Part shown: positions 44,991 through 56,385 of the stretch, one piece after another
How positions within the stretch are numbered: position 1 is the stretch's first letter
How the letters are laid out: each line of letters begins with the position of its first letter
Made by a program: the position numbers and the translations under genes
Source of the DNA: Tubulanus polymorphus
Taxonomy: Eukaryota > Nemertea > Palaeonemertea > Tubulaniformes > Tubulanidae
Reading direction: 5' to 3'
Length of the DNA: 64,000 bases
Assembly: GCF_964204645.1 (NCBI RefSeq)
Contig: NC_134027.1
Coordinates: forward strand, 21,812,485 to 21,876,484
The notes under the pieces: generated by a model
What the model was told of the DNA's origin: nothing
What the model saw: the letters and a program-made list of their open reading frames with translations, nothing else
The model's database searches: none

Positions 44991-45117
44991 TGTGCAAAAT
45001 TTTGCAATGGATTATTACCCGCTGTATGTGAATAGCAACTTGTCATTCATTGCCTCCTGTCAATGACAAGTGTTTTGTCTAGCTGGACCGGGTCTGGGCC
45101 AAATCAGAGCTGACTAA

Positions 45118-45620
45118 CTAGATGCGAACGATCGCTTGCACAAGCGTTGTTGGCCCTTGGCAAATTATGCTCGGAATAACTGTTCACACGGGTGCCGCCA
45201 AATAGGCCCCATGTCTGTTTGGCCTGGGCAAGATTTGCCCAAACAAAACATCGGAGTAGGGTCGGGCCCATCCTCCCTTGGCAGGGATTCGAACCCGATG
45301 GCATCGCTATACTCAGCCACGGCACGAACCCCTGCCACAGTGGACCGGGTGCGCAGGTACATACGCAGCTATGCTGCGTGAAAACTTGCAGCACCAATCG
45401 GATTGCTCGTCATATAATCACTCAGGTAAATTTCACGGAAGAACTATAAATGGGAAAACCCGGGCTGAAATAAAACGGGATGCCATCAAGTTCGCATCCC
45501 TGCCGGGGAGGATGGGTCGAGCCAGATTTTAGCAAGGGTCAAATAGTGTGCATGAATTTCAACTGGTTCCGCAATTGAGACTCGGACCTTGCGGACATTT
45601 CGCTAGTATGAATGCCCGAT
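45118..45620 (+). repeat. GGCCCGGGCC-type MITE split by another element
   Basis: The left half (45118-45270) and right half (45510-45620, AGCCAGATTTTAGCAAGGGTC onward) align with adjacent parts of the 34052-34384 copy. The inserted block is the foldback element at 45260-45515. Confidence 0.65.
45262..45513. mobile_element. B-box-armed foldback element, copy 1 (nested)
   Basis: Starts ATCCTCCCTTGGCAGGGATTC and ends ATCCCTGCCGGGGAGGAT; the arms are inverted over about 40 bases, each with a GGATTCGAACC-like sequence, close to a tRNA T-arm/B box. GGGTCG occurs on both sides and may be the target duplication. Inner part has GTGCGCAGGTACATACGCAG and AACTTGCAGCACCAATC. Confidence 0.7.
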
Positions 45621-46211
45621 CCGTACTGATATGAAACAGACTATGTTTAGTACGTCGGCACCGAACGTGGCTAGTATATGGATGGTCTATACGACGTTAC
45701 TCGGTGACGCAATATTCTTTTATGTTGGAATTATCCGCAATTTATATGCGTTTCAATTCCCTATTTTACGCGATATCGCCAGCAGACTGACTCATTCCTC
45801 GTCTTCTTACTATTCCCATAGGATTCTGAGTGGTATTACATTTAAAAAATTGACTACGCGGGCACACGTCAATCTATTTTTAGAATTGTGCAGGACCCAG
45901 TTTCGTAAAACAGAACTGATTAAGGGGTTCGTAGTGATCTGAAACAGCCTGATATAAAAAGTTATTTCAGGCAAGGAAAATTCTGGAATTTTGGTGTATT
46001 TGAAGTAAAGCTAGGAAAAGCGTGAAGTTTTGTAACAATATATACTCATTTTTGTTTTCCATTTGATTTCTGTGTCTGCTACGCTCCTCTGTCCATTGGT
46101 AGCATCCAGCATAAACGTTTTGCCAATAATGAGCACCGGAAATGGTTGAATTTTTAGTTCGAATTTGCCTTCCAAACAGCCCAGAATATGATCTGGTATT
46201 CAGATTGTTTA

Positions 46212-46323
46212 GGACCCAGTTCCACAGTTGTGAGTTAGATTTAACTCTGAGTTAAAGTTAGTTAATTTTCAATGTTTTAACTCGGAGTCAAATCTTAACT
46301 CACGACTGTGGAACTGGACCCTG
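46212..46323. repeat. CAGTTCCACAG foldback repeat
   Basis: GGACCCAGTTCCACAGTTGTG at the left and ACTGTGGAACTGGACCC at the right are inverted repeats extended by a GAGTTAGATTTAACT-type inner arm. Related ends lie at 28240-28326, 50690-50720, 57620-57755 and 57885-57910. Confidence 0.6.
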
Positions 46324-46984
46324 GAGGCTATGAACCTTGATTAAGCTAAAAAATAATAAGCTACGTTGAGCATCCGTTCTTAATCACTACATGTCCCGAA
46401 TTCGATTATAAGCGACGTCACTCAAGATTCTAAGGCTTACTTATGTTGCCAAATCCACGAGAATCCCGTGCTTACAAAGCAAGCCGGCATTCACGCATAA
46501 TTTGGCGCTTAGGAAGACTGTTTTAGTTTTTCATTCGGTAAGCCGATGCTGGGGGATAATATTCAAGATGGCTTCTCTATGCTATCTTTGCATGTAGGTC
46601 ATCCAAAATGGCCGCCACAGTTATATCGGTGTCTGAAATAGCCAATTTGGAGCGTGTTACCGCTGTGCAGTGTAGAGTTTTAGACACCGATATTTTAGAC
46701 CAAACTTGCTCCGTGGTCGCGAGCCAACTTTTTCACCGGATCAACATGCTTGCTTGCAGTGTTTAGCAATGCCATGTGCGTTGCGGTTGAGGTGTTTTAA
46801 TGAGACAATTCGATTTATGCCTTTAATTAAGCTTTGCTCATTCTCAATAAAGTTCGATAGTCATCTATCAAATTGTCTCACCCTCTCGGGTTCTTAGCAC
46901 AAACTTCTTAGTTTATTAAATCTCTTGTGTAGGCCTATATTTCGTATTCACAAAGGGAGGTCATAGATACCGAGGTATACTTCT
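46324..46984. other. TBC1D30 intron 1, nothing recognised
   Basis: Non-coding, with two similar 'AAGATGGC..' segments near 46567 and 46606. No gene. Confidence 0.3.
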
Positions 46985-46985
46985 A

Positions 46986-47180
46986 AGCCGCGATCGCACA
47001 AGGATTTTTGTACTGTTCACTCGGGTGCCAAATGGGCTCGAGCCTGTTGGGCCTGGGCCAAATTTAGCCTGACCAAAACGTCGGACCAGGCCCGAGTCAA
47101 ATTTTAGCGCGAGACAAATGATTGCATTTGAATTGCAACTGGTAACGGAAATGACCTACTATTTACTAAGATTTTATATC
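46986..47180 (+). repeat. GGCCCGGGCC-type MITE, truncated
   Basis: Starts TAAGCCGCGATCGCACAAGG and keeps GGGCCAAATTTAGCCTGACC and GACCAGGCCCGAGTC, then stops near GAAATGACCTAC. The right half is missing. Confidence 0.6.
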
Positions 47181-47820
47181 AAAGATTCGAGTGTTAGGGC
47201 TAGATTTAACTTGGAATGGATTTGGTAAGAATAGAAAAATGTTAAAACCTTACATCGACTACTAATAATTGTGTTGAGTGTCTGACCCGGAAATATATTT
47301 CGTCCATGAAACTGATGTAAGTTTCAACTTTCCTGCGTGTTAGTGGCATACGCATAACCTATCAAAACGCGATTTTATTAAAAGCTCACTGAATATAGAA
47401 AATCAGTATTTGAAACCAGTTCACGTGGGATTCAAACCTTAACCACTGCCATTTTGAATGATCATGTGATCGTAGAACAGCAGCTGCAATACAGCTGCAA
47501 TTCAGCTATGATGCATTGAAGAAGCGCTCAGGTCTACAGAACGCTGAGCAACTAGTGGTGGGTCTAGAGAATAGTTTGTATGTCCTAATTACGCGTAAAA
47601 ATTGTTACATCGTCTTAACATGTTTAGCTATGCAATTGTTGCATAAAACCTCGTCGAAAATAGAAGAAGTCGCATTGTGTATACGTACGTCCCTTAAAAA
47701 ATTTGAAAAATCTCGTTTTTTTTCTTTGGTGCGAAGAAATGTGAAAATGGTGGAAAAAAGGGATGTGAAAATTTCGAGAATCTTTCGAGTATCTCATCCC
47801 AGAGCCCCTTAGTGGCCGCT
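47181..47820. other. TBC1D30 intron 1, nothing recognised
   Basis: Non-coding. The 98-codon plus frame at 47516-47812 has low-complexity K/R-rich composition and no recognisable domain. Confidence 0.3.
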
Positions 47821-47821
47821 C

Positions 47822-48075
47822 AATGGCTGTGATCACACGGAGACGATTTGGCCCGGGCCAAATTGGCGTGGATCAGACTCGAGCCAAATTTGGCCCGTGT
47901 CTAATTAGAGAGCTCACGCGCAAACCATTCACTCGATACTAAGCAATGCTCGAACAGTGAAGTGGGTCATTTCTGGAACCAGTAGCAATTCACACGTAAT
48001 CAGTTATCGTTAGCTAAAATTTAACCGGGCCTGGTCCGACGTTTTTGGCACGGGCCAAATTTGGTCATTTGAGCG
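47822..48075 (-). repeat. GGCCCGGGCC-type MITE
   Basis: Left end TGGCTGTGATCACACGGAGA; GGCCCGGGCCAAATTGGC, CTCACGCGCAAACCATTCAC and GGGCCTGGTCCGACGTTTTTGG follow in the reverse order. The right end is lost. Confidence 0.65.
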
Positions 48076-48980
48076 ATTTTACTGTGGTAGGCAATTTTCC
48101 GATGAAACATGCTCGTTATTGTACGACTAGTCGACTAGTTGTTTGCGACTAAATCCGAGATTAATTGCAATGAACGCGTAGACGAGTGGTGCGTCACAGC
48201 GATTTTCAAGCGGTTTCACAATTGCGATAAAATTGCAGTTGAAAAAATCACGCGTTTGCGCAGATTACAGCCCTAAACTATTATAAATATTTTCATTCGA
48301 CCACATTTCACCCTCACGTAGTATTACATTAAAAAAGAGAGCTTTCGACGTCATGCAAAAAGAGATAGACGCAACGCCAGATGTTTTTTGAATTATTATT
48401 ATATTTCGAACCATCGAAATCTCTTTGTTATTCCGCCAGCAACGCGCGCGCGTATGCGTTAATCTAGATCGTTTCATAAACGCAAAATTAAAACTATGTT
48501 TCGTAATAGTTCTCCACAAACGGTTGACTTCATGGGGGAGGATCCAGAATTTCCGGTGCCCCATTATCTTAAAGGCGCCCTGTAAAAAAGGGTTATTCAT
48601 CTTCCTTTCAAAACGGCAGTATTTTAGACAGTATTTCAGAATTGTTTAGTGGAAAGGCGTTTTTCTGTCAAAATAGCATAATTTCATTGGGAAAAATTCT
48701 GAACATTTTTGTGAGATTTGCTGGATTACAGGATAGTTCATCTTCCTTTAAAAAGGCAGTATTTTAGACACCTTCCGTTTTATAATTTTTTGGTTAAAAG
48801 GCTATTATCTAGGCTATTAAAATGGCGTAGGAATGGCGTATGAAATTTGCTGGATTATATCTTTCACCAACCAACTCTGTCACTGGGCACTCCAAGAATG
48901 ACCTTAATTTTATAAATTTTGCTTCAATTGCCTGTCAAGTGTTGCGTCCAGCGGATACCAGTCATAACAGGAGATTTGAG
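48076..48980. other. TBC1D30 intron 1 with a short direct duplication
   Basis: TTCATCTTCCTTT..AA.GGCAGTATTTTAGACA occurs twice (about 48597 and 48728). No gene seen. Confidence 0.35.
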
Positions 48981-48981
48981 T

Positions 48982-49035
48982 CGTGATTACACGAGCTCTA
49001 ATGGCCCGGGCCGAATTTGTCCCTCATGCTAAATT
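48982..49035 (-). repeat. GGCCCGGGCC-type MITE end fragment
   Basis: AGTCGTGATTACACGAGCTC followed by ATGGCCCGGGCCGAATTTG; only one end remains. Confidence 0.45.
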
Positions 49036-49535
49036 GTAGCCATATATGAACGAAGTGATTGCGTGAACGCAGCTGATATTATGATATAACAACGCCGTTT
49101 CACAGTATACCAACCATTCATATTGAAAATAGATACCTACTCAAACATTTGTTTCCATTTACACTCGTTCACCTCTGGCTGGAGAGAACGGGCTTCGAAA
49201 AAATTTTCATTCGACTCCACTTGCCAGTGGTAGATCCTGACCATATGTCGGAAAATGAATACGCCTTAAAATCTCCAACGGGACAGGTGACCTTCATTCC
49301 TCGTCTTTGCAGTCAAATTTTCGAATGATCATCGCCGTTGTGGAGGGTAACCACTAAATGCCGAATCATTGCATGTACTGCGATTCGGACCAGTTAGAAA
49401 TTTATCGTTACGTTCGGAAATTCCGAGTTTTGGCGAAATTTTATTTCTGTATTTTGGCGTTTAGCGGCCTCTCGATCGTGGATCGTTGATGAACCATCAA
49501 CTATCATAGACCCATTAACCAGTAGATATTTGACA
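49036..49535. other. TBC1D30 intron 1, nothing recognised
   Basis: Non-coding intronic sequence between two MITE copies. Confidence 0.3.
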
Positions 49536-49536
49536 T

Positions 49537-49800
49537 AAGCAGCGATCACACGAGCATTTTTGGCCCGGGCCAAATTAGGCACGTGCCAAATTTGGCCCGG
49601 AACAACTGTTCACACGGGTGGCAAATGGGCCCGAGCCTGTTTGACCCGGGCCAAATTTGGCCCGACCAAAAATGTCGAACCAGGCCCGAGCCAAATTTTA
49701 GCACCAGACAAGTGATTGCGTTTGAATTGCAACTGGCACCGGAAATGATCCACTTCGCTTTGTTTGAGCATTGTTTAGTATCGAGTATTGAATATTGAAT
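49537..49800 (+). repeat. GGCCCGGGCC-type MITE
   Basis: Starts TAAGCAGCGATCACACGAGC. Contains two GGCCCGGGCCAAATT-type blocks, GAACCAGGCCCGAGCC, and TGCGTTTGAATTGCAACTGG. Right end is poorly defined. Confidence 0.65.
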
Positions 49801-49974
49801 TTGTCAGACGTTTTAGCATTTAGAAGATTTAGAACCCTTCTCAAGTGGGCATGGTCTGAGTTATGAGCAAATCGTTCCTAGGTCGTGAGAGACCCATCAA
49901 AAAAGTGCAACAGCGGTAGCATAACCGCGATAGCATTTATCCGAGTTTTAGTTCGTCCATTCTAATTTGGCCTG

Positions 49975-50215
49975 GTACATGGAACGAACATTGGTGTGAT
50001 TATCTCGTCAAGATGATTACTGGAAGAACAGGCCAATTTAGAACAGACCGAATTAATGATGCGTATTCACATATGATTTATTACCAGCTGTTATGACTGG
50101 TCCAGCTAGACGTAACACTGTGATTGACTAAGTTTCTATCAACACAGAAATGGTCCGCTCCAAAATGAAGAACAAACCTACTCTTTTTGCTATGTGAATG
50201 CCTGGTGGTGGGTGC
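49975..50215. repeat. Worn MITE related to 27160-27425
   Basis: Blocks CCATTCTAATTTGGCC, ATGACTGGTCCAGCTAGACG and TTTTTGCTATGTGAATGCCTGG recur in the FDXACB1 intron; a reverse fragment is at 48930-48980. Confidence 0.4.
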
Positions 50216-50918
50216 TTGAAATCCTTACATAGCATTGAATCAGAACAAATCATTTTCAAGTCCTTAAAAAGCATTGAATTTAGATTTAGCATCTCAGCAA
50301 TGGATGAGTTTTATTGAATTTCAATGTCACCACTTGTTACTGGTTTATGGGGGGACCCTGATTTTTACGGCAAGTCTTTGGATTGGCCTTGAATCTTAGT
50401 TTCTGAGTGACCTTGAATGGCCTTGAATATTGAGCAGCCTTGAGAAAATGATCCCTGAGCTAAGAAAACTAGCTGAATACCCATCCGATGGACGGTATTT
50501 TCGTTGGGTGCATCGGTGCATTCCTCTGTAAAATCCCGGGCCCGGTTTTATAGACTGGTATTATCTTTAACCAAGGGGCTGGTTGCTTAGTCAGGGCTTA
50601 GACTTAACACCGGTCTAAGACCAACTCAGTTCTATAGCCAAAATAACATGTTAAGACCCAGTCTAAAGATTTGAGACCACTTTTGGACTTAAGTCACGAC
50701 TGTGCAACTGGCCCCTGGGGCTAAGTCATTTCATTTTCAATTAAGTTAGCCCCTGGGTTAAAGTTAATACCAGTCTATTGAACCAGCCCCCAAGTCCTGC
50801 TATTTCATTTTAAAGAATATATTTAGAGTACATGTTTCCATCGCTGATTGCCCCACACATCCTGCAGGGACTTCGAATGTTGAGGGAAATGGCTAGATTT
50901 CAACGATAGTTACATCGG
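50216..50918. other. TBC1D30 intron 1, remnants only
   Basis: 50540-50790 has repeated 'GTCTAAGAC/ CTTAAC' segments with ACTGTGCAACTGGCCCCTGG, related to the CAGTTCCACAG family. No gene. Confidence 0.35.
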
Positions 50919-50922
50919 TTAA

Positions 50923-51198
50923 CCCTTTCAGTGCTGACTAATTTATACCCTATAGTGCTGGAGATAATTTGAAAATTTTGAAAAATTCCACCCCGAGTGT
51001 GTTGAATAATAGGAATACCACTAAAGTATGTCTACACTGCGGTGTATCATTAGTTACTAATATTTCACTGTGTTTGACAGGAGCTGCCATCTTTCAAGAG
51101 AGATAATTACTAATTACATCAATACACCGCGGTGCGGTGTAATAGCAAAAATCTATCTGATTTATCCACCGCACTGCGGTGTAGACGCACTGAAAGGG
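50923..51198 (-). mobile_element. piggyBac-type MITE, copy 2 (inverted)
   Basis: 276 bases between TTAA at 50919-50922 and 51199-51202, 54 bases upstream of TBC1D30 exon 2. Same termini and palindromes as copies 1 and 3, opposite orientation. Confidence 0.85.
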
Positions 51199-51255
51199 TT
51201 AACCCGTTCATTTGCTGAATTTTCAAGATGTTTTGAATTCTTTCTCCGTTTTCAG

Positions 51256-51420
51256 ACATTCCCGAATTGAAACGAATGGTCAGCGATTTGCAGTTGAGCA
51301 TTTGTCAGGCGAATGCGAAATTGGTTCGTCAGCTGAAGCGACGAGATCGACGACGCGCGAAACTTTATAAAAACTGTGATATCATAACCGCCGTGCTGCA
51401 AGCTTCTTCATTGAAACGAC
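51256..51420 (+). CDS. TBC1D30: TBC1D30 exon 2 (coiled-coil before the TBC domain)
   Basis: 165 bases between a TTTTCAG acceptor (ending 51255) and a GTAAGT donor at 51421. With the single base carried over from exon 1 it reads on as IPELKRMVSDLQL, ANAKLVRQLKRRDRRRAKLYKNCDIITAVLQASSLKRR. This matches the conserved TBC1D30 segment in which an LKxxxRELK block is followed by AKLLRHLKxKD and NCDIVTACLQAVSQKRR. The exon ends in phase 1. The strongest evidence for the gene name is here. The TBC domain exons should lie downstream of 64000, since none was found in 51421-64000. Confidence 0.88.
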
Positions 51421-52025
51421 GTAAGTTGACCTCGCCCCGTTCCGAACCCCGGGGTTCTGACGGGTTTCAGAAAGTGGAAATTTTTTTCCAGGGCCTGGAA
51501 TTTTTTTTTCTCGTTGGCTTATGGAAAAAGTATTGAAAAAATTATCTCAAATAAAATTTTCCTTCCATTTTGAATTTTAGGCTTTATCCCAAATGGTTAC
51601 TACACATTTGATGAAAAACTTTACGAAAAACCCTTTGTCAATGGTATTGATAATTGGCACTTATTTACGTTGAATGGGCCTACATTGCCCGTCCTAGGTT
51701 GGCGATCTATAACTTAGGGTATGGAAAGTTTATAATCTGGGTTTGGAGAACGCGTGGAAAAGTTATGGAAAATGAAATCGTGAAACCCGTAAGAACCCTG
51801 TCAGAACCCTTGCTCAATTGTTAACCCCTTCTTCCCTATTCGCTAACATCTATGACCAGTTTAAATGAAAATTTGCCATATTTTGCTCTCACTCCTCGTT
51901 CGTGCCGGAATGTAGCTCTCTTGTTTCTTGCTAGCATTTTCCTTCCGTACTCTGAATGAATTCTAAGTGTCGTCAGAAGTACGTTTTCGAAGATAAGTTT
52001 TAATATATTATTGTAATATAAATTG
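51421..52025. other. Start of TBC1D30 intron 2
   Basis: Non-coding. 51450-51830 has TTCAGAAAGTGGAAA and TTATGGAAAA-type segments reminiscent of the GGTGGCCAC/hAT-like repeats at 60361 and 61519, but ends are not clear. Confidence 0.3.
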
Positions 52026-52029
52026 TCCT

Positions 52030-52148
52030 ATTCTCCCTGGGCACAAGGATTCGAACCTGATGGCGTCGCGAGATTCTGCACCTGCGCACTTAAACGCCAT
52101 TCCGGCAGGGTTTTATCAGGTTCGAATCCTTGCTGAGGAAGGATGGTA
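52030..52148. mobile_element. B-box-armed foldback element, short copy 2
   Basis: TCTCCCTGGGCACAAGGATTC ... GAATCCTTGCTGAGGAAGG; both arms carry GGATTCGAACCTGATGGC or its complement. The centre is almost absent, so this copy is nearly a simple palindrome. Confidence 0.6.
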
Positions 52149-53013
52149 GCCTACAGGCCTATCTGACATTATGTTCGATCATTTCGGAAACATTGTTCAG
52201 TTTTGAACATAATTCTCGAATCCATTTTCTCTGATCTGGAATCCATATTCTAGAATAGAGCTAGTTCGTGGAAATATGTTATCTGGGTCGTACTCCAGTT
52301 CCATGAAAGAGTTTGTAGTCCAGTTCTACAAAGCACCTCTATGGGAGAGATCCCAGCTGGTTCTCGGAGGTATAGCCATGACTTAGAATTTGGTACTGCC
52401 TCCATTTGGAGATGCCAATGGCTGATGCTATGGAGATGGTTTTAGGGCTTCCCCTGAAAATTCTGAACAAAATGAGATGAGAAAATCAGTTTTCGAAGGG
52501 CCCTCAATCTTTTTTGGGGGGTTGGGGTACATGAAGCCCGGGATATGCCCATGGTTCTGCAAATCAGTGGCATTTATTTTCACAATGAATGTTTCATAAA
52601 CCATGTTACTCATTGGAATTCAGTTCAATTCAGACATTATTTACCGATGGCATGTATTTAAAAAAACGTGCACCACGAATAAAGGCCTTTTATGAATGTT
52701 CAACTAAATGATTTGCGATGTTTATTTCAACTTCGAGCAGATTGCATTTACACTCATTCAAACGCGAATCAACGATCGGCATTTTATGGCGAGCATTTCG
52801 AAACCGGTTCAGTTTTCGGTGGACATAAACAGCAGCTGCAGTACCAGCATTGAATGAATTTGCGAAGTTGAGGGGTTTCACCGGGCAGCCTGGATGTGCG
52901 CGGCCCGGACGCGTAAGCACTTTTGAGGATACCATGGCTCTATTTTTGAACACCTGTACACAATCTACATGTATATACTTCACATGGGCACGTGCTCACC
53001 AGTTAATATATAT

Positions 53014-53015
<2 letters not shown>
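52149..53015. other. TBC1D30 intron 2, nothing recognised
   Basis: Non-coding intronic DNA. Short frames have no recognisable features. Confidence 0.3.

Positions 53016-53060
<45 letters not shown>
53016..53060. repeat. (TA)n microsatellite
   Basis: About 22 uninterrupted TA units. Confidence 0.95.
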
Positions 53061-53064
<4 letters not shown>

Positions 53065-53264
53065 TATTTGTCGCCTGAACGTGACAATAGACACGGGAAG
53101 CTGGTTTCGTCAGCAAATTCCAATAAATATCGTTTGAAAATGAAAAAAGATGATTTATTATCGGATACTAGTGTTTTACCCTGGGACACTTGTTTAAACA
53201 TAACCAAATGTCTGTAAACAGCACTGGCCAGCATTATCGATTAGTGTTACTACTACTGGTTTGG

Positions 53265-53745
53265 CTTGAAAAATCGTGCGCATCCCCTCAAACTTTTCGA
53301 AGGGGATTGAATTTCCCGTTAAAAGGGCTAAATCCACTAGATTTCAAATTTTGGAACTAAACAAACCACGTACGTAGGTGACAATGATATAGTCCCTTAT
53401 CTACATCATAGCTGTGTTACAGGTTAAAGCTATAGCTTTGTGCTAACGTATTCTGTGAAATAGCGGGAAAATTGCGCAATTAATGGAGATGTAAAATATT
53501 TTTTTCAAATCACGTCCATCCCCAGGACTTTTCAAGGGGATTGAATTTCCCTGAAGTGCCAAATCCACTAGAATTTTTCTAACTTAAACAACCTACGCCA
53601 TAAAATAGTCCAAAACGTACATTTTACTTGTTTTATAGAGGTTAAAGCAGTAATCTTCCTGCTCTAAAATATACAATGGAATAGCAGAATATTGTGTGAT
53701 TGATGAAATATAAAATATTTTTTTCTCTTGAAAAAGGGCACTCTG
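53265..53745. repeat. Direct tandem duplication, about 250-bp unit
   Basis: Two copies of AAATC.CGxxCATCCCC, CTTTTC.AAGGGGATTGAATTTCCC, AAATCCACTAGA and TATAAAATATTTTTTTC blocks (about 53270 and 53508), with part of a third unit to 53725. Confidence 0.65.
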
Positions 53746-55308
53746 GCCCTAAAATGGGTCTTTCGCGCCCTGAACCTACCTGAGGGGCACCCATGAAAAT
53801 ACTGATTTGAAAGATATGTACAGAAACGTGAATGGTGGTACTGAGAGATAACCACCCTGAGTACTGATTAATTTGAATAGTTTCATTCATATTCTCATTA
53901 AGCGCTTTGACAGCTTCAAGCTAGTCAATTTTGGTCACTTTCGAGGTTCTTAATTCCTGATGATATAGCCCCCCCCCCCCCCAGAAAAACCATTTACCAA
54001 GAAGCTCTGCCATCCCTCAGTCTAGTGAGTGATATTAAATTCAAAACTATAAAACTAGCTCCTGGATCCACGCCCAAACCCTAGTTTTCAACAAAAAATG
54101 CCACATGACTTCAACCACTCAGGCTCTGGTTGTTCCGGACATGTTCTTTTGCTGAAAGCAGTACTGCCATTTCAGTTGTCTCTAACTACTGCTGTTAGGT
54201 GGCAGCGATGTAGTGATCGCATTAGTTTTCATAGGAGTTCACAGGTGGCAGTAATGTATAGCCCGTCAACACAGCATGTTACAGCAATGCTATTTCAATC
54301 ATAGTTGACAAAAGGTGCTATGAAAAATATCATTGAAATCAAAACTTACTTTTACGAAAAAAAAAACTTCTAAAAAAAGTCGATGAAAATTCAGATGAAA
54401 GTAAATTCTAAAATTCAACGCTAAGATTAACATTTTCACTATGATGCGGTAAAACTTTGCAATGAATCACGAAAGACGAGTAAAATAAAAAAGTCCCACA
54501 ATCGCAAAGTCAAAAAAATCTTTAATATATCGTTGAAGAATCAAAATTTTCAGTTTTCAACTAGAAACCATTAGGCTATCAACGAATGATACCTCGATAA
54601 TGGATTTTAGTCGATAACATAAAATTCAGATTCTCAACAAATTTTAATGTTATGAAATTTAAAATAAATCTTTCGATTTTCGTGATCGTGGGACATATCT
54701 TATTTTCACTAAGGTTTTTGATTATAATACGTAATAAATGCTCAATAGCTTGATGTATTTTTAATGATGTTATCGTTTTTTATTTCTATCCATCTCTCTC
54801 TCTCTCTCGCTCTCTCGCTCTGAAATTTTTCTATATATCTTGATGTTTCTCGATGATTGCGCCGCCCTTGCTCTCTCTATCTCTATCTCTCTCTCTGCTC
54901 TACGTTTCTCTATCTCTGTCTATATTTCTGCTTTAGACTCCGATCTCCGCGCGAGGTGGTGGTGGTGGTGGATTCGCCGATGCAAGGTAATAATATCGAC
55001 TATCGTTGTAGATGCGTACCTGTGTGTAGTTACTTTGTTTTTATCCCTTATCTTTATCCGAGAAATTTTTGCACGTCACGTATTATCAAGTAATATTTTT
55101 TGTTGTCAAATGTACCCAGGCCAGTTGCTCGCTGTCGGTCAATGCCTTGTGCCGCAGATACAAAAACATGAAATAAGAAACAGATTTTGTGTTTAAGAAA
55201 CACCGATGTCCAGTTTGCTCGCACATAGTAAAAACAAGAAACATCTAGTGATTAGAAATCCACTTGTCATGGAATCGCATCTCATTGTTTTGGTGAATCT
55301 CATTGTTT
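53746..55308. other. TBC1D30 intron 2 with simple repeats
   Basis: A poly-C run at 53970-53981 and CT-rich tracts at 54790-54830 and 54868-54900. A 52-base segment at about 54935-54986 is framed by TTTAG and GGTAATA and could be mistaken for an exon; see rejected items. Confidence 0.4.
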
Positions 55309-55511
55309 CGGGAGGTGCAGTGGCCGAGTGGTTAAAGCCGCCGGTCACTGGTCTCGTCAATCCAGGGTTTATGGGTTCAAACCCTGGTGGCGACAGAGTT
55401 TCTTGGTCGAAGGTTCTTCTCTGGTCTCTCCCCGATTGGGAAAAAGAAACATCGAACCTGCTTATAATGCCCTGTGTGGCGCTTAGCGGGTTGAGGGTGT
55501 TAAAGAAAAAA
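55309..55511 (+). mobile_element. tRNA-derived SINE with clean target duplication
   Basis: 203 bases flanked by ATTGTTT (55302-55308, 55512-55518). The head has an A box (TGGCCGAGTGGTTAAAG) and a B box (GGGTTCAAACCC), as in Ser/Leu-type tRNAs, and the body ends GGGTTGAGGGTGTTAAAG plus an A tail. A 3' fragment of the same family lies on the minus strand at 28756-28803. Confidence 0.85.
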
Positions 55512-55518
55512 ATTGTTT

Positions 55519-56060
55519 TGGTGTTTCCTGTCGATGTCAGTCCGAACCATAGTCTGAAAATAGTTCGCCACGTGTTTGAACACGGTTGCTATAGTTCGGA
55601 CGTCGCTCCAAGATGGCTGCCACTGCGAATTGTGTAAGATCGAAATATAGCGCGTTCGATCGTTAGTTCTGACCACTAGCATGCAGCTATCAAAATGATG
55701 TTTTTTGTTTTCACGAAAAGAACGCATTCGTTTCAGGAGACAATGTTTCTTGGTTCGAAGAAATGATTGTCTGTTTCTTGTTTTGCGTTTATTTCTCGCC
55801 GCACGCGCCGGGCTGTTTTTCACAGGCTGGAATTAGAAGTCATATCGCTATCATAGCATTAGACAATCTGTTTTGACATTAAACAGTGTTTAAATGCCAT
55901 GGTAACAGGCTATTTTAGATGTATTTATGCAATTATTGATATTATGAAAAAATATCAGTATAGAATAGAATGTGAAATCTTGTGTTTAGGACTGATAATA
56001 AGTTTATCGACGCATGACATTTCTAATGCGGCCCTTTTTCACTCAATAACGACTGCTGAG
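55519..56060. other. TBC1D30 intron 2, nothing recognised
   Basis: Non-coding; no repeat from elsewhere in the window was recognised. Confidence 0.3.
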
Positions 56061-56062
56061 AC

Positions 56063-56385
56063 CATCCTCTCTGGACAGGGATTCAGACCTGATGACATCG
56101 AGACTCGCCACGGTACGAAACCCTGCCACACTAGCCCGAGTGCACAGGTACTTACATGCACAGCTCAGATGATGTCATTGTTAGCCAATCAGATAGCCCG
56201 TTTTTCTTAAGCCCGGGTTTATCCATTTAGACTTTATGCGTAAAATTTGCCTTATACAACGAGCAATCTGATTGGTGCTGCAAGTTTTCGTGCAGCAAAC
56301 CTGCGCATGTACCTGCGCACACGGTCTACTGTCGTGGCTGAGTCTACTGATGCCATCAGGTTCGAATCCCTGCCAGGTAGAATGA
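56063..56385. mobile_element. B-box-armed foldback element, copy 3
   Basis: Arms start CCATCCTCTCTGGACAGGG and end TTCGAATCCCTGCCAGGTAG. Outer parts are followed by GTACGAAACCCTGCCACACT and, on the other side, CTGCGCACACGGTCTACTG. The centre has TTTAAGCCCGGGTTTATCC. Confidence 0.65.

Noticed and set aside
54935-54986. Possible 52-base exon between TTTAG and GGTAATA
   Set aside because: In one frame it encodes a run of W, in another a run of V, from a GGT microsatellite, and its sequence has no match to TBC1D30 or another family.
55206-55637. Plus-strand 143-codon ORF
   Set aside because: It runs through a tRNA-derived SINE and its flanks; the frame is accidental.
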